Assembly: GCA_030848705.1 (NCBI GenBank)
Contig: JAUIZM010000012.1
Coordinates: 7,132,679-7,196,678, forward strand
DNA from: Heracleum sosnowskyi
Lineage: Eukaryota; Streptophyta; Magnoliopsida; Apiales; Apiaceae
DNA: 64,000 bases
Direction: 5' to 3'
A program made the translations under genes and the position numbers. Shown piece after piece: positions 11,741 to 20,463 of the stretch. Below the pieces are notes generated by a model. That model worked only from the letters and a program-made list of their open reading frames with translations, had not been told where the DNA came from and searched no databases. The stretch's first letter is position 1. Each line of letters starts with the position of its first letter.

Positions 11741-13185
11741 TCAATATATACTTATATAAAGGAGAAGACGGGGGCGGTGATGTGGCGCCTCTAGAATCGC
11801 TCCTAGAACTTTCTTTTATTATTTTCAAATTTGATAGAACTTTCTTTGATTTAGAAAATTACAACTTAATTATTATTTTCGAATGTGTAGGACTTGATAG
11901 AACTTTATTTGATTTAGAAAATTACAACTTTCTTATTATTTTCGAATTTGTAGACTCTTATGTTATTAATTGCAATTTTCTTTTTTATTATTTTCAATCT
12001 TAATAGAACTTTTTTTTTATTATTTTCAAACTTGATAGAACTTTATTTGATTTAGAAAATTACAACTTCCTTATTATTTTCGAATTTTTACACTTTTTTC
12101 TATTTTAGATATTTTGAAGGCAAAAATATTATAATTGAATATTTAGTTTCCTCCATTAGTAAAGATCTATTGTATATTAGTAAATATTATTTTCAAACTT
12201 TATAGAACTTTTCTTTTATAATACTTCTTGACTTTTAAACATAATGGATTTCCATGTTATTCACCTTACAAACACCTATAAATTAAAAGTCATTCATAAC
12301 AAAAAAATCTACACCATGTTGGATGCTTTGAATGACGACAACTATACAACTATACCTGGATGATAAGAGTACGAGTGTGTAGAATGTAGGAATCTATCAA
12401 TCCAAATACTGAAGAACTGATCAGTCTTGACATGATTTTGATCGATGAAAAGTTTAATAAATCAATATACTTATAACTTATTAGTTTATCAAATTGTATG
12501 ATGTTATTAACTTATTTATTATTTTGAGCTTGAAGGATTATTTGAAAAAGATATAGTGTTTAAGTTACGATTAACAAATAAGTTGTACATGATTTTTCTT
12601 TTTCATATACAGAGGAAACAAAAGTTTTATGAGTTACGAGAACACAATTACTATTATTTTTCTCAAGAACTCATGCGATTTTTAATTATGTTAATTTATC
12701 TCCATGTGCCTGATTTATTGATATTTTTATTTTATTGTTTTGCAGGGCAAGGTCAACATGCATTGTCACGGTGATGCATCTTCAAATTGAAGATCAGTGG
12801 AAGTGGTCGGGTGATGGCACCTTGAAACTAATGATCGTGAATATTATAAATTATAAGAGTTATAATATATAATATAAATTATATATTATCTTTTCTAATA
12901 ATATTATATAAATATAAGTAATATTATATGTTTATATTGATTTTTGTCAATATATATATATGGTAATGGTATCGGTCCAACAAAATAAAAAATCAAACTA
13001 TATAAACAAACAAAATATGTAAATATTTTATTATATTACCTACCCAAATGCAAATTTTATAGAATATATTTTATTTGATAATTTAAATAATTTTGTAGAT
13101 ATTAATTTCACAATTTTTATTCTAATATTCTTTTTCTTAACAAATATATTCTAATGCCGCTGCGAAGCGCGGCTTAGTAACCTAG
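11741..13185 (+). mobile_element. Non-autonomous Helitron with RPA fragment
   Basis: The 5' end is TCAATATATACTTATATAAAGG preceded by A. The 3' end is a hairpin (GCCGCTGCGAAGCGCGGC, 13155-13172) followed 9 bases later by CTAG (13182-13185) and T, as expected for insertion between A and T without target duplication. Inside lie minisatellite blocks (11800-12090) and a fragment of replication protein A (12315-12453). Plant Helitrons are known to carry RPA-like genes, which supports the assignment. No Rep/helicase ORF is present. Confidence 0.75.
12315..12453 (+). pseudogene. RPA70-like single-strand DNA-binding fragment
   Basis: A short reading begins MLDALNDDNYT, then after an 8-bp direct repeat (AACTATAC twice) continues in another frame as TWMIRVRVCRM, a stop, then SINPNTEELISLDMILIDE. 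The pattern of a strand, SINP...E..SLDMILIDE, matches the first DNA-binding fold of plant RPA1-like proteins, including those encoded by plant Helitrons. The frameshift from the duplication and an in-frame TAG, where this family usually has Trp, make it a pseudogene. The call is from motif recognition only. Confidence 0.65.
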
Positions 13186-14101
13186 TTATTTTTAAAAAGT
13201 TAATACCAATTTAGGTTACCCAAAATATTTATCAAATAACGTGATAAAATATATAATAATTTCAATTTGAAACGTATATGTACACACAAATTGCATATTA
13301 TTATTAGAAAAATCACCTATAATACATATGACCTATTAACATTTTGAAGAAAATATTTAGACAAATTTTGAGCTATCTTGCATTTTTCTAAACAAAAACC
13401 TAGACAATTATGCAGGACCGTACAATTTGAGATATACATTTCTTTAAAATGGACGATACGCTTTAAAATTAAGAAAAACACCGATTGGATATGGACTTGT
13501 TACTGTTAGGCACGTATATATGATTTGCAACGTGAATGAGATCGTCTCCACGTGAATAATCATTTTATAGCAAAATAATTATTGAAATGAGGCTGGTAGC
13601 TGGTTATATAAAGCAGTTTCAGTAAAGTAATTGCAAGCACATGAGGGGTAGTAATTAAGCAAGACTAATCTGAAAATTCACTTGTTTGGTTCGGGCTAAA
13701 ATTATTTTAGTATACATACTTTTGCTAATTGCATCTCTATATATGTTTTAGCGTCGCACTAAGCACCCCTTTCATCAATTTTTACCGTTACTTTAAATGA
13801 TTCCAGGGGTAATTTAGTAAATTAACAATGTCTTAATTACATTTTGATACTTAAAGTATGATATATCATACACATGAACAGAAAAAGATCACACATTTTT
13901 GCCCAAAAACTATAAAAATTATGCAATTTAATCATTTTATTTAAAGTCATACAATTCATTAGGTGAAGAGAAAATTATCCAAATTTGTTCCCAAAACTTT
14001 TACAAAATAATTAATATGGCATGACACATGTTATATTATAATTCGTGAGCGCATATTTATACACGTAGATTTCATATTATTATTAGGAAACTTACCATCT
14101 T
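13186..14101. other. Intergenic, AT-rich
   Basis: No ORF or recognisable element. It separates the Helitron cluster from the polyphenol oxidase upstream region. Confidence 0.5.
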
Positions 14102-14484
14102 AGAGCAAGTCCAACAATGTCCTAGTTGGTTAATTATAAATATGATATAATAATGTGTCCTAGTAATTTAGGGACCTGATTTCTTGTAGGAACTCCAACA
14201 ACATTACTTATATCTATTCCCTATTATTATTATAATAATATATTTGAAAAAAGAGAGAAAAAAAGTGGAAGAAAGAGAGAGAAAAGAAATGTAGAAAAGG
14301 AGGGAAGTGAATTTTTTATTCATGAAAATTAAATAGGTAATGGCTAGTGATTACCTATTAATAATGAGATGGATGTTCTAGTGATTTAGGTAACCACTAG
14401 GACATTGTTGGAGCACCATTTTTTTGTTAAATTACTTATATTTGAGCTTATGACATGATATAAGTAAGCTGTTGAACTTGCTCT
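14102..14484. mobile_element. MITE-like element(s) upstream of polyphenol oxidase
   Basis: The left end AGAGCAAGTCCAACAATG is matched in inverted form twice: at 14395-14413 (CATTGTTGGAGCA) and at 14470-14484 (TGTTGAACTTGCTCT). The body has no ORF. This suggests a MITE with terminal inverted repeats, possibly two nested or one with a partially duplicated end. Flanks TTA/TTT nearly match a 3-bp duplication of the PIF/Harbinger type, but not exactly. It ends about 200 bp before the polyphenol oxidase TATA box. Confidence 0.65.
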
Positions 14485-14680
14485 TTAAGTAGACATATAT
14501 AAGTATTTGATAACAATTTTTAGAAATATTCTTGGGATCTTTAGCATTTTTCTTATCCAAATTATTTTGCACGAGTTAGATGTAGACGAGTGTAATTTGG
14601 AAGTCAATGATTAACACATGCATGGTAATTTGATCTAATTAATTTGGTGACTGAGGATGCGAAAACTGATCTCGACTTGC

Positions 14681-14688
14681 TATATAAA
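14681..14688 (+). promoter_or_regulatory. TATA box of polyphenol oxidase gene
   Basis: TATATAAA lies about 40 bases upstream of the ATG. Transcription starting around 30 bases downstream would give a 5' leader of only about 10-15 nt. Confidence 0.7.
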
Positions 14689-14724
14689 CCGTATGCCATG
14701 TAGAAGAAACTTCACACCATATCC

Positions 14725-16509
14725 ATGGCTTCTCTTCAGTTCTTACCCCTCAGATCTTTCCATCTTTACTCGAACACCACCACTACTGACGCTTCTTCCA
14801 CCTCCCAATTTTTCTTAAACCACCAGAAGCGTAAACATGTGTTTCGAAAAACGTTGTCATGCAGAGCTGCAAAGGACAGTACTAATGACCAAGAAGATGG
14901 GAACAAAATAGCTAGGAGCAAATTTGACAGGAGGGATATTCTGCTAGGTCTTGGAGGCCTCTATGGCACGACTGCTGTCAGTCAGGCTGCTTTCGCGGCT
15001 CCGGTGGATGCTACAAAGTGTGGAAATGCAGACACTTTACCTACATGTACAAACATAAAAGATGCTAATTGCTGTCCTCCACCCAATCCAAACATCATTG
15101 ATTTCACTTTTCCTACCAACCAACCCTTGCGCATTAGGCCAGCAGCGCAGTTAGCTGACAAAAAATATGTCGAAAAGTATAATAAAGCGATGCAAATCAT
15201 GAGATCGTTGCCTAAAGAGCATCCACATAGTTTCGCACAACAAGCTGCCATTCATTGTGCTTACTGCGACTCTTCTTATGAAATGGTTGGCTTTCCTAAT
15301 GTTAAAATGGATGTTCATTTCTCATGGTTATTTTTTCCGTTTCACAGATGGTACTTGTACTTTTACGAGAAAATACTGGGGAAATTGATCGGTGATCCTA
15401 CTTTTGCCATACCCTTCTGGAACTGGGATTCACCTGACGGGATGCCGATCCCGGCCATGTTTGCTAATCCATCCTCTCCACTGTATGATAAGCTGCGTGA
15501 TGACAACCACCAGCCACCACTCAAAATTGATCTCAACTATAGCAAGTCGAACCCTAGTCCAGTAGGCAACGAACTAATCGAGGCCAATTACAAAGTAATG
15601 TATACGCAGATGGTTTCTAGCAGCAAGACTCCGGAACTATTCTTTGGAGGAGCCTACCGTGGTGGAGAACCTCAGGTCAAAGCAGCCGGGGCAATTGAGA
15701 ACCAGCCGCATACAGCGCTCCACATATGGACTGGTGATCCGAATCAAAAATACGGAGAAGACATGGGGAGATTCTTCTCAGCTGGTCGAGATCCTCTTTT
15801 CTATTCTCATCATGCAAATGTAGATAGAATGTGGAATATATGGAAGACACTACCCGGCAAAAATCGAAAAGATATCGAGGATCCTGACTGGTTGGATTCG
15901 GCTTTTCTTTTCTACGACGAAAATGAGAAACTAGTGAGAGTTAAAATCCGAGACTGTGTCGATACTAAGAAGATGGGGTATGTTTACCAGGATGTTCCTG
16001 TTCCTTGGCTAGGGGCTCGCTCACCCCCGAAAAATAAAGGTAAAGGAAAGGGACTTGGAAACAAGGCCGGGGTAGCAAATGCCGCTGAAACGCCTCAAGT
16101 CTTTCCCAAGGCTAGTCAAGTCTTTCCCAAAGTATTGGACGGTCTGCTAAAAGTTACAGTTCCCAGGCCGAAAAAGTCTAGGAGCAAAGAGGAGAAAGAA
16201 GACGAAGAGGAGATACTAGTGATTGATGGCATTGAATATGACGGAGACGAGTACATTAAGTTCGATGTTTTTCTCAACGACGAAGATGAGGTTGAGAGCG
16301 GACCTAAGAATGCAGAGTTTGCGGGATCATATTCGAATGTGCCATCCAAATCCAACAATAGAGTAAAAGTCTCAATGAGTTTGGGGATTACCGAGCTTCT
16401 GGAGGACGTGGGAGCCGATGACGACGACAATGTTGTGGTGGCTTTGGTTCCAAGAACCGGGAAAGGCAAAGTCACCATTGGAGGCGCCAAGATTATCATC
16501 TCTTCTTAA
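14725..16509 (+). CDS. PPO: Polyphenol oxidase (catechol oxidase), chloroplastic
   Basis: This intact, intronless 594-codon gene encodes a type-3 dicopper enzyme that oxidises o-diphenols to o-quinones using O2, normally in the thylakoid lumen. Residues 1-60 look like a stroma-targeting peptide. A twin-arginine signal (D-R69-R70-D followed by a hydrophobic GLGG stretch) leads to a likely lumenal cleavage near A91/A92. CuA histidines are H177 (HCAYC), H198 and H207 (FHRW); C181 is placed for the usual thioether link to H198. CuB histidines are H329, H333 and H363, with F350 at the gate position. After the catalytic domain come the PPO1_DWL motif (DPDWLDSAF) and the KFDV domain (YIKFDVFLND). 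Length and domain order are typical of the family. The linker at about 430-480 is rich in Lys/Gly and repeats QVFPK twice. The start is the first ATG after the TATA box. Whether it also has monophenolase activity cannot be read from the sequence. Confidence 0.97.
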   Translation: MASLQFLPLRSFHLYSNTTTTDASSTSQFFLNHQKRKHVFRKTLSCRAAKDSTNDQEDGNKIARSKFDRRDILLGLGGLYGTTAVSQAAFAAPVDATKCGNADTLPTCTNIKDANCCPPPNPNIIDFTFPTNQPLRIRPAAQLADKKYVEKYNKAMQIMRSLPKEHPHSFAQQAAIHCAYCDSSYEMVGFPNVKMDVHFSWLFFPFHRWYLYFYEKILGKLIGDPTFAIPFWNWDSPDGMPIPAMFANPSSPLYDKLRDDNHQPPLKIDLNYSKSNPSPVGNELIEANYKVMYTQMVSSSKTPELFFGGAYRGGEPQVKAAGAIENQPHTALHIWTGDPNQKYGEDMGRFFSAGRDPLFYSHHANVDRMWNIWKTLPGKNRKDIEDPDWLDSAFLFYDENEKLVRVKIRDCVDTKKMGYVYQDVPVPWLGARSPPKNKGKGKGLGNKAGVANAAETPQVFPKASQVFPKVLDGLLKVTVPRPKKSRSKEEKEDEEEILVIDGIEYDGDEYIKFDVFLNDEDEVESGPKNAEFAGSYSNVPSKSNNRVKVSMSLGITELLEDVGADDDDNVVVALVPRTGKGKVTIGGAKIIISS

Positions 16510-16613
16510 GCTAAATTATAAATGCTGTTTTATGTTTTTAATCTGTACAACTGTAATATGTCTTTCCTTGTATCAGTTTGAATTGTATCAGTTTGAATTT
16601 TCTTCTCGATATT

Positions 16614-16619
16614 AATAAA
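16614..16619 (+). terminator. Likely poly(A) signal of polyphenol oxidase
   Basis: AATAAA lies about 105 bases after the stop codon, in a T-rich 3' UTR with a TATCAGTTTGAATT repeat just before it. Confidence 0.55.
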
Positions 16620-17089
16620 TTCAGCTAATTTGATTCGGTTGATATTAAGTCTTGATTATTACTAAATTCTTTGTCTTTTTCAAACACTGTACGGTGGAGT
16701 GGTTTATGGGTTTGCACATGTTAGGTATTAATTTGGCTACTATAGTTTGCTTTTATCTTAAAAGCAAATTCTTAAGATAGTTTTAGATTTGGCTGAGACA
16801 AACAAATACAATTATTGATGTAGTTTTGAAGTTGAAATCATTCGACCATCTTGAAGAAGGGTGCTCCGATGTAGGTGGGCTATGGATCAAATAAGAACCT
16901 TCTAAAATTTTAAACCTTCTAAAATTTAACTAAACCTTCTAAAATTTTAAAATATGCCTCAACAAAATCTTATTATTCTCTTTTGCACAAATTTAAAGAT
17001 CTCCAAAAGCAAGATATGTAATTAATACAGTTTATACTCTCCACAACTGCCGAGTAATTGTAAGGGCTATAGTAATATCCGGGGGAAAA
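16620..17089. other. Intergenic region downstream of polyphenol oxidase
   Basis: No gene seen. A short triplicated phrase (aaccttctaaaatt) occurs at 16898-16950. Confidence 0.4.
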
Positions 17090-18083
17090 TTAAATATCAA
17101 GTTCTTAAACTATTCATGTTTTATTCTCTAGGTATTTGAATAAAATATTTCGTATTTCGGATTTTTAAACTATTTTATTTTCTGATTTAAGTCCCTTCGT
17201 TAAAAAGATTCTAACAAACTTTATAATCTTGATGACGTATCACTCATGTGGCATAAAATTTTCTGATTTATGCCCTAAACTTTTTTATTTTATGTTTTAG
17301 GTCTTTAAACATAAAAGTAATTTTATAAATAATTGAATATTTTTAAATTTAAACATAAAAATCTGAACATAAAAATTTTTATGTTTAAATTTTAAAATAT
17401 TATGAATATTCAATAAAAAATTCATTTTTAAAAATAATTGAAAATATATACAATTGGATTGATTTTTTTTTATTTTGGTGCTATAATATAGATATAGCAT
17501 AACATTTAGCACACCATCGGACATGCTCTAAATAAGGTGTCAACTTAATTTGTGGGCACAATCATGAAAAAAATATTACAATTTGAAAAAAATGGCATTT
17601 TTATAAGGATGCCGCTATTGAAGTATTTTTAAAAAGAAGAATATTTTTAAAATTTAAACTTCATATTTTTATGTTCAAATTTGTTTTGAAAAATATTTTG
17701 AAAAGACGTAGCTACTAAAAATTTAAACGATAATCATGTTAAAATTTTATTTTTAAAATAAACGATTATCATGTTCAGATTTAATTATTAATTGTGTAGT
17801 ATCAGTACTCTACTTACATTTAAAATTACTTCTATGTTTTTATTTACTTTCGAGAAACCTGAACATGATTGTCGTGTATTTTAAAAATAAAATTTCGAGA
17901 AATATGAACGTGAAAATTTTTAAAAATAAAAAAGTAGAATATTGATACTACATAAATAATTATTTTTAAAATTACTTTTATGTTTAAGAATCTAAAACAG
18001 AAAATGAAAAAATTTAGGGAACCTAATATTTTATTCAAAACCTAGACAATAAAACACGAATAAATCAAGACCTATCATCTACT
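17090..18083. mobile_element. Probable fold-back element with long inverted repeats
   Basis: The left side (about 17095-17200: TTCATGTTTTATTCTCTAGG then TTTGAATAAAATATT) reappears inverted on the right (about 17985-18075, reverse complement reading TTCGTGTTTTATTGTCTAGG then TTTGAATAAAATATT). A further segment near 17300-17340 (CTTTAAACATAAAAGTAATTTT) matches the reverse complement near 17950-17990. The interior is AT-rich and non-coding. I found no clear target duplication, so the exact ends are open. Confidence 0.45.
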
Positions 18084-18233
18084 GTACTGTTGAGTGATTG
18101 AATTTTTCTCGTTAGTTGGCAACCTACTTTACTGTTAAGGAACATTTGGTCGATCATGTAAAAATTACAAAACTTAGTGGGACACTAAAGGAAAACAAAC
18201 TTGTTTTAGTCAACGTTAAGTAACAAAATGTAC

Positions 18234-18616
18234 TGTTAACGCAGAAATTTGGTGATAATAAATTTCGGGGACGGCTGGAATAACGAAATTATGATAATGG
18301 GGGATTTGGAGTTTTTGGATGTTTAGGGCTGGACTTGAAAGTGTCTCGACTTGTTAGATGTGTCGAATCATATCCCAAGATGCATGCGTACCCTGTTTAT
18401 ATATAGAGATCAAGCCAACGCAGTTCTGTGATAGGATAATATTTTTAATCCCTATGATTGTTAAGGGATATATTGAGATAAGTTGATTTTATCTTTTTAG
18501 AGTTATATTAGCGTTGCGATTCTTTCCTGATTTGAAAGAATCGTTTGGAGATATTTTCCGTTATTGATATCGGGAAATTATGAGATAATTGAGGCAACCG
18601 AAAATATGGCGTAACA
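18234..18616 (-). repeat. 3' LTR of the non-autonomous element (383 bp)
   Basis: It spans TGTTAACGCAG to GCGTAACA and matches 20295-20463 joined to 24359-24573. It contains GTTTATATATAG, probably a TATA region, at the place where the other copy was entered by a Helitron. Confidence 0.9.
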
Positions 18617-18635
18617 ACTACCCCCAGTTCTTCAG
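18617..18635 (-). promoter_or_regulatory. Polypurine tract, minus strand
   Basis: On the minus strand the sequence reads AGAACTGGGGGTAGT directly before the LTR, in the position of a plus-strand primer. Confidence 0.65.
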
Positions 18636-18797
18636 TGCAGCTTGATGGATTGGAGAACTAAGCGTGCTTTGATCTTCCGAATTTCCCGAGTCAATGAAAC
18701 AATTAGGAGTAGAAGATTAGCAAATAATATAGATCACATAGGTACACGTGATTTGCCTGTAGATGCGAGGGAGACAACATGAGCATTATCCCGGAGG

Positions 18798-19050
18798 ATC
18801 TTCTCCTTAAGAGGGAGGACTCTTCTCTCCATAAGAGGGAGGACTCTCTTCACCTTAAGAGGGTGGACTGTTCTCTCCATAAGAGGGAGGCCACTGTTCT
18901 CTTCATAAGAGGGATGCCTCTCTTCACCTATAAGAGGGTGGACTCTCTTCACCTTAAGAGGGTGGACTTTCCTCACCTATAAGAGGGTGGATCCTCTTCA
19001 CCTATAAGAGGGTGGACCCTCTTCACCATAAGAGGGTGGACTCTCTTCTT
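18798..19050. repeat. Tandem repeat, about 24-25 bp unit
   Basis: About ten imperfect units of the form 'ataagagggtggactctct tcacct' lie inside the non-autonomous LTR element. Short ORFs on both strands here are by-products of the repetition. Confidence 0.85.
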
Positions 19051-19389
19051 GGTGAGCTTTCCGGAAGTACGGATAAGCACCCCGGAAGTATGGGTTTACC
19101 AAGGTATTCCAAGCAGTACCCTTCTCATAGAAGGGCCTCCAAAAATAAATTTCAAGCAATACCTTCCACAAAGAAGGGCCTTCAAAAATATCACACATGG
19201 ACAACCACAGAATCTAAGAATGTCCAATGTTTACGAGTAAATGTATGATGCACATGATGATATGCATGATGCGAATAATGCACATGATGATATTAATGAA
19301 TGCATGATGCGAATGATGCAGGACCTTCAAAACAAGATTATCCCGAAGGGCCTTCACAAGACGATCACCCTGTAGGGACTTCAAAAAAG

Positions 19390-19660
19390 ATTATCATCTT
19401 CAAAAGAAGGTCTTCTAAAATATTATCCTACTCGAAAGAGGGTCTTCAAAAATATTATCCTTCTCGAAAGAGGGTCTTCAAAAATATTATCATTCTTGGA
19501 AGAGGGTCTTCAAAAATATTATCCTCTTCGAAAGAGGGTCTTCAAAAATATTATCCTTCTCGGAAGAGAGTCTTCAAAAATATTATCCTACTCGAAATAG
19601 GGTCTTCAAAAATATTATTCTCCTTGGAAAATAGAGCTTTCGAAAACATTACCCATATCA
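19390..19660. repeat. Tandem repeat, about 32-33 bp unit
   Basis: About eight units built on GAGGGTCTTCAAAAATATTA occur with small changes. It is distinct in sequence from the array at 18798, but both carry the AGAGGG phrase. No credible protein is encoded. Confidence 0.85.
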
Positions 19661-20275
19661 GATAAGGACCTTCCACACTTATTTTTGTCCATGCACGAGC
19701 TAGTGAATTTATCAAATCATGTGCTACGAATATTGCATCACAATTCTTTAACATCTCCATGATTCAGATTCTGCCCAGATCTGTTTTTTTACCTTTTTGG
19801 CCCTGTAAACAATATTTTCTTGGAAAACACAAAATATGAAAGTTGTAGGAAACGAAAAGAGCTTTCCGATTATATATGACTCGTCAGAAACAGACTTATA
19901 ACGAATCGGGAATCAAATAAAACGTCTGCTGATTAACTCCTCAATACTGAAAAACGAGATCTGATTATGTTTTGTGATTTCGAGAATAGATCGAAACATA
20001 ATCTCAGAAAACACCAAGAACAAAAGTGGTAGAAAATCGCAAAAGCTTTTCGGATCATAAAAAATCATCAAAATCTGACATGTATTAAATTTACTATGAA
20101 TCTATAAGATAACTTATTTATACGGACAAAATCATAAGAAAACATATCTTAATTTGGAAAAGAACCACGAACCGCCGTCTCCACCGTTCATCTCCTCCAT
20201 CAAAGCCGCTCCAGATCCATAATAACCCCCATGCGTATTGTATATATTGATTGTCCTCCACAATCAAAAATTATT

Positions 20276-20294
20276 CCCTCCTTCTAGCGCCAAT
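20276..20294 (-). promoter_or_regulatory. Primer binding site-like sequence
   Basis: On the minus strand, directly after the 5' LTR, the sequence reads ATTGGCGCTAGAAGGAGGG. TGGCGC-type primer sites follow the 5' LTR of many plant LTR elements. I do not assign the tRNA. Confidence 0.6.
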
Positions 20295-20463
20295 TGTTAA
20301 CGGAGAAATTTGGTGATAACAAATTTCGGGGATTGCTGGAATAACGAAATTATGATAACGGGGGATTTGGAGTTTTTTGATGTTTGGGGCTGGACTTGAA
20401 AGGTGTCTTGACTTGTTATATGTGTCGGATCCTATCCCAAGATGTTTGCGTACCATGTTTATA
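20295..20463 (-). repeat. 5' LTR of the non-autonomous element, first part
   Basis: It matches 18234-18404 and is broken at GTTTATA by the Helitron that starts at 20464; the rest resumes at 24359. Confidence 0.9.

Noticed and set aside
18779..19248. Short overlapping ORFs on both strands
   Set aside because: They are by-products of the 24-25 bp tandem array in the non-autonomous LTR element.
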